64,000 bases of DNA from Peteryoungia wuzhouensis (GTDB lineage Bacteria > Pseudomonadota > Alphaproteobacteria > Rhizobiales > Rhizobiaceae), in NCBI RefSeq assembly GCF_003205195.1, contig NZ_QJRY01000002.1, positions 496,001 to 560,000 on the forward strand, read 5' to 3'. Positions 26,560 to 38,117 of the stretch are shown piece by piece (within the stretch, counting starts at the first letter, position 1; each line of letters opens with the position of its first letter). Under the pieces are notes generated by a model, which saw only the letters and a list, made by a program, of their open reading frames with translations, was not told the origin of the DNA and searched no databases. Made by a program: the position numbers and the translations under genes.

Positions 26560-27338
26560 AACGGCTCTGGGCCTGGGGGGCCCTGATCTTCGGCCTCCTC
26601 TACTTCTTCCTGCCGCTCATCGGCATGACCAACTTCTCGCTGAAGATGCGTCGTGGCGAGTATTCGCTCGATGCCTACAGCAAGGTGTTCGCCGATTCCC
26701 GTTTCCAGGAAACCTTCACCTATTCGGTCACCATGGCGCTGATGACCATCGTCTTCGGTGTCTTCCTGGTGGTGCCGACCGCCTATTGGGTCCGCCTCAA
26801 GCTGCCGCGCTTGCGCCCCTATATCGAATTCATCACGCTGCTGCCGCTGGTCATTCCGGCGATCGTCATCGTCTTCGGCTACATCCGGCTCTACAACACC
26901 TCAAGCTGGCTGCCGCTGACCGGCTCCGCCTTCGGCACGGATATCCTGCTGATGTTCGGCTATGCGACGCTCGCCCTGCCCTACATGTACCGCGCCATCG
27001 ATACCGGCCTTCGTACCATCGACATCGCCACGCTGACGGAAGCCGCCCAGAGCCTCGGCGCCGGCTGGTTCACCATCATCTCGAAGATCATTCTGCCCAA
27101 CGTGCTGGTTGCCGTGCTCTCGGGCGCCTTCCTGACGTTTGCCATCGTCATCGGCGAGTTCACCATGGCCGCTCTGCTCAACAAGCCGGCCTTCGGTCCC
27201 TACATGCAGCTGCTCGGTGCCAACCGCGCCTATGAACCGGCCGCGCTCGCCGTCATCGCCTTCGGCATTACCTGGGGCTGCCTCGGTCTGATCCAGCTCG
27301 TTTCCCGCCTCCAGAAAACAGCCCCCCGCCAGGCTTGA
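26556..27338 (+). CDS. ABC transporter permease, second subunit
   Basis: PotC-like inner-membrane permease of 260 residues with about six transmembrane segments and the EAA loop TEAAQSLGAGWFTIISKIILP. The ATG at 26556 is preferred: AAGGTGG lies just upstream and it gives the usual 4-bp coupling with the first permease. A GTG three codons earlier is possible. It lies 10 bp before the ATPase gene. Confidence 0.93.
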   Translation: MKRLWAWGALIFGLLYFFLPLIGMTNFSLKMRRGEYSLDAYSKVFADSRFQETFTYSVTMALMTIVFGVFLVVPTAYWVRLKLPRLRPYIEFITLLPLVIPAIVIVFGYIRLYNTSSWLPLTGSAFGTDILLMFGYATLALPYMYRAIDTGLRTIDIATLTEAAQSLGAGWFTIISKIILPNVLVAVLSGAFLTFAIVIGEFTMAALLNKPAFGPYMQLLGANRAYEPAALAVIAFGITWGCLGLIQLVSRLQKTAPRQA

Positions 27339-27348
27339 GGAATTCTTC

Positions 27349-28401
<1,053 letters not shown>

Positions 28402-28452
28402 GGCAGAGCCGGCCAGAAAACGGGAACCCAGCGACGATCCGGGAGACGATCC

Positions 28453-29496
28453 ATGCGCGCCATGTATTACGAAGCCTTCGGCGCCATGCCCGAAATCCGC
28501 ACGCTGCCCGATCCGACGCCGACACCCGGCGGCGTCGTGATTGCGGTCAAGGCAACAGGCCTCTGCCGCAGCGACTGGCACGGCTGGATGGGCCATGACC
28601 CGGACATTCACCTGCCGCACGTCCCTGGCCATGAATTCGCCGGGACCATTGCCGCCGTCGGGCGCGAGGTGAAGCGCTTCAAGGTCGGCGAGCGCGTCAC
28701 GGTTCCCTTTGTCTCCGGCTGCGGCCACTGCCAGGAATGCCGCTCCGGCAACCAGCAGGTCTGCGAAGAGCAGTTCCAGCCGGGCTTCACCCATTGGGGC
28801 TCCTTCGCCGAATACGTGGCGATCGACTATGCCGATCAGAACCTCGTCCACCTGCCAGAGGAGATCGCCTATGAGACGGCGGCCGGCCTCGGCTGCCGCT
28901 TTGCCACCTCCTTCCGCGCCGTTGTCGACCAGGGTCGCCTGAAAGGCGGCGAATGGCTCGCGGTCCACGGCTGCGGCGGCGTCGGCCTCTCCGCGATCAT
29001 GATCGGCAAGGCGCTCGGGGCCAATGTCGTCGCAATCGACATCGCCGAAGACAAACTCGCCCTCGCAAAAGCCTTGGGTGCGAGCACCGTCATCAACAGC
29101 CGTGAAGTGGATGACACGGTCGAGGCGGTGCGGGATGTCACCGGCGGCGGCGCCCATGTCTCCGTCGATGCGCTCGGCCACCCGCAGACCTGCTGCAATT
29201 CCATCACCAACCTGCGCCGGCGCGGCCGCCATGTGCAGGTCGGCCTGATGCTCGGCGAGCATTCGACCCCCGCCATTCCGATGGCCCGTGTCATCTCGCA
29301 GGAACTGGAAATCTATGGCAGCCACGGCATGCAGTCCTGGCGCTACGATGCCATGATGCAGATGATCCTCTCGGGTCGCCTTGATCCCGCCAGCCTGATC
29401 GGACGACGCCTCACGCTGACGCAGGCCGCCACCGCCCTCACCGAGATGGACCGTTTTGCCGAAAGCGGCATCAGCATCATCGACCGGATGGCCTGA
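28453..29496 (+). CDS. Zinc-dependent alcohol dehydrogenase (MDR family)
   Basis: Medium-chain dehydrogenase of 347 residues. The catalytic zinc ligands are C in [11 protein letters not shown] and H in VPGHEFAG. The structural zinc cysteines lie in [15 protein letters not shown]. The Rossmann motif is [12 protein letters not shown], and D in [10 protein letters not shown] suggests NAD preference. It lies 51 bp after the ABC ATPase gene on the same strand and is probably the last gene of that operon, followed by a GC-rich hairpin. Its substrate may be the imported compound or a product of it. Confidence 0.92.
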   Translation: MRAMYYEAFGAMPEIRTLPDPTPTPGGVVIAVKATGLCRSDWHGWMGHDPDIHLPHVPGHEFAGTIAAVGREVKRFKVGERVTVPFVSGCGHCQECRSGNQQVCEEQFQPGFTHWGSFAEYVAIDYADQNLVHLPEEIAYETAAGLGCRFATSFRAVVDQGRLKGGEWLAVHGCGGVGLSAIMIGKALGANVVAIDIAEDKLALAKALGASTVINSREVDDTVEAVRDVTGGGAHVSVDALGHPQTCCNSITNLRRRGRHVQVGLMLGEHSTPAIPMARVISQELEIYGSHGMQSWRYDAMMQMILSGRLDPASLIGRRLTLTQAATALTEMDRFAESGISIIDRMA

Positions 29497-29504
29497 GGTT
29501 TGCC

Positions 29505-29529
29505 GCCTGTCGACGGCTTGTCGACAGGC
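29505..29529. repeat. Hairpin after the ABC/alcohol dehydrogenase operon
   Basis: GCCTGTCGAC and GTCGACAGGC form a perfect 10-bp stem with a GGCTT-derived 5-base loop, 9 bp beyond the stop codon. No T run follows, so it marks an operon end or mRNA-protecting structure rather than a strong intrinsic terminator. Confidence 0.7.
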
Positions 29530-29597
29530 CTAGAGATCTCGTTAACGCCTTTGTGGTGAGATGCCACCCGTCGCCCAGAACACGGGATTTCCTCAGC

Positions 29598-30746
29598 ATG
29601 GTGAAAAGGCCGCCCGAGATCGATCCACAGACCTTCATGAAGGAATTCATGCGGTTGAAGCGCGGTTCGGTGACACGGCGACACTTTCTCTCGATCACCG
29701 GTCTCGCCGCCGCCATGGCGCTTGCAGACGGTGTGGCGAAGCCGCTGAGCGCCGCCCAGAATTCCGGTCTTGGGCGGAAGGTCACGCTGGCCACTTGGCC
29801 CAACTACCACGACCCCAAGACCTTCGAGGATTTCACCCGCAATTTTGGCGTCGAGGTTGATGTCTCCATCATCGGCTCGAACGAGGGAACGATGCGGTCG
29901 CTGGACATGGGCCGCAACTGGGACATCATCGTCCCGAGCCAATATGCGATCGCGCCCTATGTCGAGCGCGGCATGTTGCTGCCGCTGGACATCTCGCTCC
30001 TTCCGAATTTCGACGCGTCGACCCATCTGGACCGGCACCTCAATCCAGGCGTGATCGGTGGCGTCCGCTATGCCGTGCCGAAGAACGCAGGCACCACCGG
30101 CATAGCCTATAACAGGAAACAGCTCTATCCCATCTCCAGCTGGCGCGGCTTCTTCGACACTGCCCGGAACGAAGCCTCGGGACACACGATTGTCCATGAC
30201 TATCAGTTGACCACCATCGGCAACGCCCTGGTGGCCCTCGGACACGGCTTCAATTCCTGTCAGCCTGCAGAACTGGAAGCCGCCGAGACCCTGCTGATGG
30301 AGGTGAAGCCGCATCTTCATTCGATCGACAGCGACTATCAACCTGCCATGCGGGCCGGAGAGGCTTGGCTGACCATGTGCTGGAGCAATGATGCCTATCA
30401 GATGAGCCGGGACAGCGACGAGATCGTCTACAATCTCGGCTCCGACGGCGGTGAAATCTGGACCGATTTCTTTGCCATCACGAGCAAGGCGAAGAATCCT
30501 CGAGGGGCCTACGCACTCATCAACCACCTGATGGACCCGAGAACGGCCGCACAGGAACATCTGTGCAATGGAGCGACCATCGTCGACAGCAGGGTCGAAG
30601 CCTACTTGCCCGAGGAGATGCTCGGCAACGTGATCGTCCATCCGGACGAAGCTCGCCTCACGCCGCTCGAATTCGGCATTGCGCGGGTGATGACGGATCC
30701 CATTCGCGCCGAAATCATGAACCGTTTCCGCAGCGCGGGCGGCTGA
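29598..30746 (+). CDS. Orphan Tat-exported spermidine/putrescine-type binding protein
   Basis: PotD-like extracellular solute-binding protein of 382 residues. The N-terminus carries a twin-arginine signal, SVTRRHFLSITGLAAAMALA, so it is exported folded. The mature part starts KVTLATWPNYHDPKTFEDF and has the family segments GSNEGTMRSLDMG, DIIVPSQYAIAPY, VPKNAGTTGIAYN and the C-terminal AYALINHLMDP. No permease or ATPase follows it; the importer at 24.5-28.4 kb already has its own binding protein. The start is uncertain: the ATG at 29598 lacks a clear ribosome binding site, whereas an in-frame ATG at 29649 has AAGGAA and still keeps the Tat motif. Confidence 0.87.
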   Translation: MVKRPPEIDPQTFMKEFMRLKRGSVTRRHFLSITGLAAAMALADGVAKPLSAAQNSGLGRKVTLATWPNYHDPKTFEDFTRNFGVEVDVSIIGSNEGTMRSLDMGRNWDIIVPSQYAIAPYVERGMLLPLDISLLPNFDASTHLDRHLNPGVIGGVRYAVPKNAGTTGIAYNRKQLYPISSWRGFFDTARNEASGHTIVHDYQLTTIGNALVALGHGFNSCQPAELEAAETLLMEVKPHLHSIDSDYQPAMRAGEAWLTMCWSNDAYQMSRDSDEIVYNLGSDGGEIWTDFFAITSKAKNPRGAYALINHLMDPRTAAQEHLCNGATIVDSRVEAYLPEEMLGNVIVHPDEARLTPLEFGIARVMTDPIRAEIMNRFRSAGG

Positions 30747-30821
30747 CGCATCCCTCCCGCCGTGATAGCCAGAAAGGCAGAGCCGTGCGAACGGCGACTA
30801 TGCCCAACCGACGGATGCTCC

Positions 30822-31691
30822 ATGCCCCAGATTTCCATCATCGACACGATCTCCGATCCCGGCAAGCAAGGCCGCGCCAACGAGGACAGGTTTGGCTACA
30901 ACAAGCATTCCGCCTTCGTGCTGGATGGCGCGACCGGTTTGGGCGACCGGCAGTTCATGGAGGGTTATGGCTCGGACGCCGCCTGGATCGCCGAATTCGG
31001 CACCACGCGCCTCGCCGAGCGCCTGGACGCCTTGGCCGATCCGGCAACAGTCCTGCGGCAGATCTCCGAGGAAGCCCGCGATATTTTCGTAGCTGTAGCC
31101 GGCGACCAGCCGCGCTACGCCTGGCCACTCTGCAGCCTGACGGGATTGCAGGCGACGCCGACCGGCTTCCGCTGGTTCGGCCTCGGCGACAGCTGCCTGT
31201 ATCTTCTGCATGACGACGGCCAGTCCGACTTCGTGATCCCCATCCCTGGCACCTATGAATGGGAGCAGCATCAGGCCGCCAAACACATCGCCCGCGTCGG
31301 CGGCATCGGCAAGGCTGGCGTCGCCAATGACGATCCGACAACGCTGGAAGACCTGCGCCGGGGCCGCGCCAGACAGAACACGCCCGACGGCACCACCTGG
31401 ACCTTCGGCATCGTGCCCGAAGCTGCAGATCACCTCGTGGCAGCCGATGTGCCCGTCCATGACGGCGGCGCCACAGCCATCCTCTGCTCCGACGGCACCG
31501 CCGATCTGGTCGCGCTCTACAAGCTCTACGACCCCGCCACGCTGATCCGGCGGGCGGCAACCGCGGGCTTGAAGGCGCTGGTCACCGAACTCCGCCACTA
31601 TGAGCGGGAGCTCGACCCGGACGGCCTCAAATTCCCGCGCTACAAGCAGAGCGACGATGCGACGGCGATCCTGCTCCGGCTGGAGGCGTGA
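30822..31691 (+). CDS. PP2C-like serine/threonine protein phosphatase
   Basis: Metal-dependent phosphatase of 289 residues. The N-terminal PPM signature is GRANEDRFGYN then FVLDGATGLGD; further motifs are WFGLGDSCLYLL, and AILCSDGTADLV with SDDATAILL at the C-terminus. These provide the aspartates that hold the two metal ions. It is soluble with no sensor domain. It lies 75 bp after the orphan binding-protein gene on the same strand. No partner kinase is visible, so its target is unknown. Confidence 0.85.
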   Translation: MPQISIIDTISDPGKQGRANEDRFGYNKHSAFVLDGATGLGDRQFMEGYGSDAAWIAEFGTTRLAERLDALADPATVLRQISEEARDIFVAVAGDQPRYAWPLCSLTGLQATPTGFRWFGLGDSCLYLLHDDGQSDFVIPIPGTYEWEQHQAAKHIARVGGIGKAGVANDDPTTLEDLRRGRARQNTPDGTTWTFGIVPEAADHLVAADVPVHDGGATAILCSDGTADLVALYKLYDPATLIRRAATAGLKALVTELRHYERELDPDGLKFPRYKQSDDATAILLRLEA

Positions 31692-31805
31692 AGGCAATTC
31701 GGAATCTGCCTCAATACCTTATCGCCGAAATTGGAATCGGTTTGTGAGCGTTCTAATGCAGAGGGTGAACGCTTAGTTTGACCCCTGATCGATTGTTCGG
31801 TCGCA

Positions 31806-31916
31806 GCCCCTCATCCGCCTGCCGGCACCTTCTCCCGCAAGCGGGGAGAAGGAGGAAACCGCAAACGGCAGAAGTCCCCTCTCCCCGCTTGCGGGGAGAG
31901 GGTCAGGGTGAGGGGC
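31806..31916. repeat. Palindromic intergenic repeat element (RIME-like)
   Basis: A 111-bp unit bounded by inverted GCCCCTCA / TGAGGGGC ends. It contains two GC-rich hairpins, CTTCTCCCGCAAGCGGGGAGAAG-type and CCCTCTCCCCGC-type, that are also inverted copies of each other. Such elements are scattered between genes in rhizobial genomes. It lies between the converging PP2C and metH genes and may serve both as a 3' end structure. Confidence 0.8.
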
Positions 31917-31941
31917 AATCGCCGACACGAACGCGCAATAC

Positions 31942-34900
31942 TTACTCCGCCGCCTTCGGCACATAATTCAACACCGGCCCCAGCCAGCGCTCGACTTCAC
32001 GCACCTCCATGCCCTTGCGCGCCGCATAGTCCTCGACCTGATCCCGCTCGACCTTGGCGACGCCGAAATAATAGCTGTCGGGGTGGCCGATATAGAGGCC
32101 CGAAACGGAAGAGCCGGGCCACATGGCATAACTCTCCGTCAGCGTCACGCCGGTCGCCTTGGTTGCATCCAAGAGCGAGAAGAGCGTCACCTTTTCCGTA
32201 TGATCGGGCTGAGCGGGATAGCCGGGGGCCGGCCGGATCCCGCCATAGCTTTCCGAGATCAGCTCCTCGGGCGTAAAGGCCTCGTCCGGCGCATAACCCC
32301 AGAATTCGCGGCGCACCCGTTCATGCATGCGCTCGGCAAAGGCCTCGGCGAAACGATCGGCCAGCGCCTTGACCAGGATCGAGGAATAATCGTCATTCGC
32401 CCGCTCGAAGCGCTCGGCGATCGCCACTTCCTCGATGCCGGCCGTCACCACGAAGCCGCCGACATAATCCGGAACGCCGGTGTCCAGAGGTGCCACGAAA
32501 TCGCTGAGTGCCACATTCGCCCTGCCCTCGCGCTTGGCGATCTGTTGGCGCAGCGTGAAGAAGGTCGCGAGTTCCTCCTGTCGTGCATCGTCCTTGAACA
32601 GCCTGATATCGTCGCCCACGGTATTGGCCGGCCAGAAGCCGATCACGGCGCGCGGCCGGAACCAGTTTTCCGCAATGATCTTTGCGAGCATCGCCTGCGC
32701 ATCGGCAAACAACTGCCGCACCGCCTCGCCCTGCTTTTCGTCTTCGAGAATGGCTGGGTAACGCCCCTTCAGCTCCCACGTCTGGAAGAAGGGGGTCCAA
32801 TCGATATAGCGGGCAAGGTCGGCCAGGTCATAGGTCTCGAAAACCTTGGTGCCGGTAAAGCTCGGCTTCGTCGGCTTGTAGGCGCTCCAGTCGAGCTTGA
32901 TGGCATTCTCGCGGGCCGATGCTAGCGGCTGGCGCTGCTTTTCGGCTTCCGCCCGTGCGTGGGCCTCGGCCACCTTGGCATACTCGCCCTTGATGCCCTC
33001 GACATAGGTCTCGTTGCCATCTTCTGAGAGCAGCGCCGAGACCACGCCGACGGCACGGCTGGCATCGGTCACATAGACCGCCTGCCCTGCCTTGTACTGC
33101 GGATGGATCTTGACGGCGGTGTGCACCCGGCTCGTCGTTGCCCCGCCGATCAACAGCGGCACGGTGAACCCCTGGCGCTGCATTTCCGAGGCCACATGCA
33201 CCATCTCGTCGAGCGACGGCGTGATCAGGCCTGACAGACCGATGACGTCGACATTTTCCGCTTTCGCCACTTCGAGGATCTTGGTGGCCGGCACCATGAC
33301 GCCGAGATCGATGATCTCGTAGTTGTTGCAGGCAAGCACGACGCCGACGATGTTCTTGCCGATGTCATGCACGTCACCCTTCACGGTCGCCATCAGCACC
33401 TTGCCCGCCGCCTGGCGCTCGCCAGTGCCGCCGTTCAGCCGCTTCTCCTCTTCCATGTAAGGGAGCAGCACGGCCACCGCCTGCTTCATCACACGCGCCG
33501 ATTTTACCACCTGCGGCAAAAACATCTTGCCCGCGCCGAAGAGGTCGCCGACGACATTCATGCCAGCCATCAGCGGCCCCTCGATGACGTGTAGCGGACG
33601 CTCGGCCTTTTGGCGTGCCTCTTGCGTGTCGATCTCGATGAATTCGGTGATGCCGTTGACCAGCGCATGCTCCAGCCGCTTCTCGACTGGCCATTCGCGC
33701 CAGCTCATGTCCTGGGTGCGGGTCTTCGCCTCGCCGGTGCCGCGATAGCGCTCGGCGATCTCCAGCAAACGTTCCGTTCCGTCCTTGCGGCGGTTCAGCA
33801 CCACATCTTCGCAGGCCTCGCGCAGATCCGGATCGATGCTCTCATAGACGGCAAGCTGGCCTGCATTGACGATGCCCATATCCATGCCCGCCTGGATGGC
33901 ATGGTAGAGGAAGACCGCATGCATGGCTTCTCGCACCGGCTCGTTGCCGCGGAAGGAGAAGGAGAGGTTCGAGACCCCGCCCGAGATATGCACCAGCGGC
34001 ATTTCCTGCCGGATCGTCCGCGTCGCCTCGATGAAATCGACGCCGTAATTGTCGTGTTCCTCGATGCCGGTCGCGACCGCAAAGACGTTGGGGTCGAAGA
34101 TGATGTCCTCAGGCGCGACGCCCGCCTCTTCCGTCAGGATCTTATAGGCCCGCCGGCAGATCTCGACCTTGCGCTGATAGGTGTCGGCCTGGCCCTGTTC
34201 GTCAAAAGCCATCACCACGACGGCCGCCCCGTAATTGCGGATGAGCTTCGCCTGCGCGACGAAATTCTCCTCGCCCTCCTTGAGCGAGATCGAGTTCACC
34301 ACCGCCTTGCCCTGCACGCATTTGAGGCCGGCTTCGATGATCGGGAACTTGGATGAGTCGATCATCACAGGCACGCGGGCGATATCCGGCTCGGCGGCGA
34401 TCAGATTGAGGAACTCGACCATGGCCTGCTGCGAGTCGATCAGGCCTTCGTCCATATTGATGTCGATGATTTGCGCGCCGTTCTCGACCTGATCGCGCGC
34501 GACCACCAGGGCTGCCGTATAGTCACCCGCCGTGATCAGCTTGCGGAACTTGGCCGAACCGGTGACATTGGTGCGCTCGCCGACATTGACGAAAGGGATG
34601 TCCTTGGTCAGCTCGAACGGTTCGAGCCCCGAGAGCGACATGAACGGCCGATGCTCGGCGGGTGCGCGCGGCGCCCTGCCCTTCACGGCATCCGCGATGG
34701 CGGCGATATGCGCGGGCGTCGAGCCACAGCATCCGCCGACCACATTGACGATCTGTTCTTCGGCAAAACCGGCAACGAGCTCGGCCATCTCTTCCGGGCT
34801 CTGGTCGTAGCGGCCGAATTCGTTGGGCAGGCCGGCATTCGGATAGGCCGAAATGAAGGTGTCGGCGACGCCAGACAATTCCTGCAGATGCGGCCGCATG

Positions 34901-35697
34901 GCATCGGCCCCGAGTGCGCAATTGAGGCCAACAGCGAAAGGTCGGGCATGGCGCACCGAATTCCAGAAGGCCGTCGGCGTCTGGCCGGACAGCGTGCGGC
35001 CGGAGAGATCGGTGATCGTGCCTGAAATCATCACCGGCAGGCGAATGCCCTTGGCGAGAAAACGCTCCTCGCAGGCAAAGATCGCCGCCTTGGCATTCAG
35101 CGTATCGAAGATCGTCTCGATCAGGATGAGATCGGCGCCGCCATCGATCAGCCCGTCGATCTGTTCGCCATAAGCAAGACGCAGATCGTCGAAGGAGACA
35201 GCGCGGTAACCGGGATTGTTGACGTCGGGAGAGATCGACGCCGTGCGGTTGGTCGGCCCGATGGCGCCGGCGACGAAACGCCGTTTGCCGTCCTCACGCT
35301 CGGCCCGCCAAGCCGCCCGGCGCACGAGTTCCGCGCCATGGCGGTTGAGGTCATAGACCGCCCCCTCCATCTCGTAATCGGCCTGCGCAATGCGGGTGGA
35401 GGAGAACGTGTTGGTTTCGAGAATGTCTGCACCCGCCATCGCATAGCGGAAATGGATGTCTTCAATCGCATTGGGCTGGGTGAGGATCAGCAGGTCGTTA
35501 TTGCCCTGCTGATGACAGGCGCAGCCGAGGAAACGCTCGCCGCGGAAGTCATCCTCCGTCAGCCCGAGCCCCTGGATTTCCGTGCCCATCGCACCGTCCA
35601 GGATCAGGATACGCTCGCGCGCCGCTTGGCTGAGCGCCTTCAGGATTTCCGCCCCGTCCCGATTTGCGCCCTCGCGGCCGAACAGTTGATCGAGCAT
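31942..35697 (-). CDS. metH: Cobalamin-dependent methionine synthase
   Basis: Cytoplasmic enzyme of 1251 residues that transfers the methyl group of 5-methyl-THF to homocysteine through cob(I)alamin. Four modules are present. The homocysteine domain (about 1-330) has zinc cysteines in VGLNCALGA (near 259) and GGCCGST (near 324). The folate domain (about 350-640) follows. The B12 domain has the histidine ligand in GDVHDIGKN, near 775. The AdoMet reactivation domain (about 920-1251) has [17 protein letters not shown] precedes the ATG. The palindrome at 35738-35757 links it to the regulator beside metF. Confidence 0.98.
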   Translation of the reverse strand: MLDQLFGREGANRDGAEILKALSQAARERILILDGAMGTEIQGLGLTEDDFRGERFLGCACHQQGNNDLLILTQPNAIEDIHFRYAMAGADILETNTFSSTRIAQADYEMEGAVYDLNRHGAELVRRAAWRAEREDGKRRFVAGAIGPTNRTASISPDVNNPGYRAVSFDDLRLAYGEQIDGLIDGGADLILIETIFDTLNAKAAIFACEERFLAKGIRLPVMISGTITDLSGRTLSGQTPTAFWNSVRHARPFAVGLNCALGADAMRPHLQELSGVADTFISAYPNAGLPNEFGRYDQSPEEMAELVAGFAEEQIVNVVGGCCGSTPAHIAAIADAVKGRAPRAPAEHRPFMSLSGLEPFELTKDIPFVNVGERTNVTGSAKFRKLITAGDYTAALVVARDQVENGAQIIDINMDEGLIDSQQAMVEFLNLIAAEPDIARVPVMIDSSKFPIIEAGLKCVQGKAVVNSISLKEGEENFVAQAKLIRNYGAAVVVMAFDEQGQADTYQRKVEICRRAYKILTEEAGVAPEDIIFDPNVFAVATGIEEHDNYGVDFIEATRTIRQEMPLVHISGGVSNLSFSFRGNEPVREAMHAVFLYHAIQAGMDMGIVNAGQLAVYESIDPDLREACEDVVLNRRKDGTERLLEIAERYRGTGEAKTRTQDMSWREWPVEKRLEHALVNGITEFIEIDTQEARQKAERPLHVIEGPLMAGMNVVGDLFGAGKMFLPQVVKSARVMKQAVAVLLPYMEEEKRLNGGTGERQAAGKVLMATVKGDVHDIGKNIVGVVLACNNYEIIDLGVMVPATKILEVAKAENVDVIGLSGLITPSLDEMVHVASEMQRQGFTVPLLIGGATTSRVHTAVKIHPQYKAGQAVYVTDASRAVGVVSALLSEDGNETYVEGIKGEYAKVAEAHARAEAEKQRQPLASARENAIKLDWSAYKPTKPSFTGTKVFETYDLADLARYIDWTPFFQTWELKGRYPAILEDEKQGEAVRQLFADAQAMLAKIIAENWFRPRAVIGFWPANTVGDDIRLFKDDARQEELATFFTLRQQIAKREGRANVALSDFVAPLDTGVPDYVGGFVVTAGIEEVAIAERFERANDDYSSILVKALADRFAEAFAERMHERVRREFWGYAPDEAFTPEELISESYGGIRPAPGYPAQPDHTEKVTLFSLLDATKATGVTLTESYAMWPGSSVSGLYIGHPDSYYFGVAKVERDQVEDYAARKGMEVREVERWLGPVLNYVPKAAE

Positions 35698-35737
35698 CTG
35701 CGAACTCTCCTATTGCGTATGCGACACCAGCCAATTC

Positions 35738-35757
35738 ACATAAAGATATCTTTATGT
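35738..35757. promoter_or_regulatory. Candidate SahR-like operator of metH
   Basis: ACATAAAGATATCTTTATGT is a perfect 20-bp palindrome 40 bp upstream of the metH ATG. It is one base different from the site at 4453-4472 in front of the regulator-metF operon. Confidence 0.85.
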
Positions 35758-35854
35758 CAACATTCGATCCTCTTGTGCGCACCCCACAGAGACGGTGGCA
35801 GCGATGCAAGTGATCAGTTATAGAAACTGCAACGATGCCGCCCGGGAGCAAGAA

Positions 35855-37111
35855 ATGTCGGAAAATCAATCGCAACACGCGCTGTCCAGCCTGTGGAGCG
35901 CTCGCCCCTACCACCGCAAATGGCTGCTCGCCCAGGCAGACGGCCTGTTCGATTTCTTCCAGGGTTCGGCGATCAATCCGAAAGGCGGCTTTTACGACCT
36001 GTCGCGCGACGGCAAGCCGCTATCAACAGAAAATCCGGCCCGCGGCATCCATGCCAGTGCCCGCATGGTGCATTGTTATGCCATCGGCCACCTGCTCGGC
36101 CGCCCCGGCTCGGCCGAGATCGTCGACCACGGCATGCGCTATCTCTGGGAGCGCCACCGCGATGAGACAAACGGCGGTTACTTCTGGCAGGCAAATGACA
36201 CCGGTGCGGCGGACGATTCGAAGCAGGGTTATGGCCACGCCTTCGTCCTGCTCGCCGCATCCTCGGCCAAATGCATCGGCCATCCGCTGGCAGACGCCAT
36301 GCTCGCCGATATCACCGAGGTGATTGAAGAGAAGTTCTGGGAAGAAGAGCACGGCGCCATCGCCGAGGAATTCTCACGTGACTGGCAGCCGGTGCCCGGC
36401 TATCGCGGCCAGAATTCCAACATGCATCTGACCGAAAGCCTGATGGCCGCTTTTGAGGCAACCGGTGAGCAACATTACCTCACCAAGGCCGAGCGGATCG
36501 CCGACCTGATCATCAACCGCCGCGCCCGAGAAGAAGCCTTCCGTGTTGCCGAGCATTTCGATGAAAACTGGGTGGTCGACCGGAATTATTACCATTCGAA
36601 CGAAATGTTCCGCCCGGCCGGCACCACGCCCGGCCACGCACTCGAATGGGCCCGACTGATCCTGCAGCTCTGGGTGCTCGGCGGCAAGAAACACGAGTGG
36701 ATGCCGGAGGCCGCACGCGGCCTGTTCTTCCAATCCATGGCGCTCGGCTGGGATAAGGACAAGGGCGGCTTCTTCTACACGCTGAATTGGGCAAACACGC
36801 CCGAGAAGCGTGCAAAACTCTGGTGGCCGCTTTGCGAGGGGGCAGCCGCCGCGCACTTCTTGAACCAGCACCAGGAAAGTGACTTCCACGAAGAGAGCTA
36901 CCGGAAGATCTGGAATTTTATCGCAAACAACAATCTCGACCGCGATTTCGGCGGCTGGTTTGAGGAACTGACCGAGGAGGGCAAGCCTTCCAACAGCCTC
37001 TTCCCCGGCAAGGGCGATATCTACCACGCCCTCCAGGCCTGCCTCATCCCGCTCTTTCCGGCAGAGGGCAGCCTGACCAGGATGATCGCGCAGCATCCGC
37101 TCGACGTTTGA
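35855..37111 (+). CDS. AGE-family epimerase/isomerase (N-acylglucosamine 2-epimerase, mannose-isomerase-like)
   Basis: Alpha/alpha-barrel sugar isomerase of 418 residues. Conserved segments include ARMVHCYAIGHLLGR, GYGHAFVLLAASS, YRGQNSNMHLTESLMAAFEATG, PGHALEWARLILQLW and the C-terminal GDIYHALQACL. These hold the catalytic histidines that interconvert aldose and ketose or epimerise C2. Family members act on N-acylglucosamine, mannose/fructose or cellobiose; the absence of amino-sugar genes and the overall length favour a mannose-isomerase (YihS-like) role. The ATG at 35855 has GGGAG upstream. It is divergent from metH. Confidence 0.9.
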   Translation: MSENQSQHALSSLWSARPYHRKWLLAQADGLFDFFQGSAINPKGGFYDLSRDGKPLSTENPARGIHASARMVHCYAIGHLLGRPGSAEIVDHGMRYLWERHRDETNGGYFWQANDTGAADDSKQGYGHAFVLLAASSAKCIGHPLADAMLADITEVIEEKFWEEEHGAIAEEFSRDWQPVPGYRGQNSNMHLTESLMAAFEATGEQHYLTKAERIADLIINRRAREEAFRVAEHFDENWVVDRNYYHSNEMFRPAGTTPGHALEWARLILQLWVLGGKKHEWMPEAARGLFFQSMALGWDKDKGGFFYTLNWANTPEKRAKLWWPLCEGAAAAHFLNQHQESDFHEESYRKIWNFIANNNLDRDFGGWFEELTEEGKPSNSLFPGKGDIYHALQACLIPLFPAEGSLTRMIAQHPLDV

Positions 37112-37134
37112 AGCACAGCCAGATCAAGACATGC

Positions 37135-37160
37135 AAAAGGGCCGGAAAACCGGCCCTTTT
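37135..37160. terminator. Bidirectional terminator between the AGE-family and SIMPL genes
   Basis: AAAAGGGCCGG / CCGGCCCTTTT perfect 11-bp stem with an AAAA loop. A T run follows on the plus strand and the A-rich start gives one on the minus strand. Confidence 0.93.
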
Positions 37161-37183
37161 TTGTTCGTTGATGCAGTCGAAGC

Positions 37184-37927
37184 TTACTGCTCGATCGCAT
37201 AGGTGATGTTGACGGTTACCGTATAGAGGTTTTCGCCGGACGCGATCGGGACGGACTCGTCCGCCATTTTCGCCATCGGTGCTGCCGCATAGACCTGCGG
37301 CATCGGGCGGGCAAAATTCTCGGAAATCTCGACAATGCGCCCCAATTTGACGCCGGCAACCTCTGTCAGCGTCTTCGCCTTGGCGGCTGCCTTTGCGACC
37401 GCCTGCTTGCGTGCTTCTTCCACGGTCGCTTCCGGATTGTCATTGGTGAACGAGATGCCGCCGCCCTGGTTGACGCCGAGCTTCACCGAGCGATCAATGA
37501 TGGCGCCGAGCTTCGAGAGATCTCGCACACGCACCGTCAACCCATTGCTCACGGTATAACCGACGATGACAGGCGCCTCATAGGTGCCGTCGGTCCGGGT
37601 CTCCTGCTTGTATTTCGGCTGGATGGAAAAATCCGTCGTCTGCAGATCCTTCTCGGCAATGCCCTGGCCCTTGAGGTCGGCAAGCACCTCGGTCATTGCG
37701 GCGCTATTGGCCGACAGCGCCTCGGCAGCCGTTTCGGCATCGCGCACGACCGACAGCGAAATCACCGCCATATCGGGTGCGACAGTGGCCTCGCCCTCGC
37801 CCGACACCATGATCGTCGCCTCACGACGCTCGGTCTCGGCAGCAAATGACGGGGCAACAAAACCGGCAGAAAGAATGGATCCTGAAAGAGCCGTGGCAAT
37901 CACCAGCCCGCGCGTAAATTTCATCAT
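37184..37927 (-). CDS. Exported SIMPL-domain (DUF541) protein
   Basis: Periplasmic protein of 247 residues. The signal peptide runs to about residue 30 (SAGFVAPSFAAE). The rest is one SIMPL/DUF541 domain: IMVSGEGEATVAPDMAVISLSVV, a helical repeat ALSANSAAMTEVLADLKGQGI, YTVSNGLTVRVRDL and an Ala/Lys-rich helix AVAKAAAKAKTLTEVAGVKLG. Relatives (e.g. BP26/OMP28 of Brucella) form ring-like oligomers and are linked to envelope stress. It starts at tandem ATGs (37927/37924) with GAGGA upstream. Confidence 0.93.
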   Translation of the reverse strand: MMKFTRGLVIATALSGSILSAGFVAPSFAAETERREATIMVSGEGEATVAPDMAVISLSVVRDAETAAEALSANSAAMTEVLADLKGQGIAEKDLQTTDFSIQPKYKQETRTDGTYEAPVIVGYTVSNGLTVRVRDLSKLGAIIDRSVKLGVNQGGGISFTNDNPEATVEEARKQAVAKAAAKAKTLTEVAGVKLGRIVEISENFARPMPQVYAAAPMAKMADESVPIASGENLYTVTVNITYAIEQ

Positions 37928-38117
37928 AAATTATGTCCTCTGTCCCTCGGTGCCGGCGGACCATTCGATCTCGCCCGGCAATTGCCCTTCCGGCATCCGT
38001 GATGACGGGAGATTGTGAAGCCATTACGGCAGAGACTTGTCGCAAAAGGGAAATTGCGTTAGAGCCCGTGACCGGTGCGGGGGAACCATTGCCCGCCCGA
38101 CGGCAACATGCCGGGCT

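Noticed and set aside
31800..31920. A CRISPR array or transposon end in the repeat-rich region
   Set aside because: There is only one unit, made of inverted rather than spaced direct repeats, with no transposase frame or target duplication.
35700..35854. A SAM or cobalamin riboswitch upstream of metH
   Set aside because: The leader between the palindrome and the start codon is only about 40 bases and has no matching conserved core; the palindrome explains control better.
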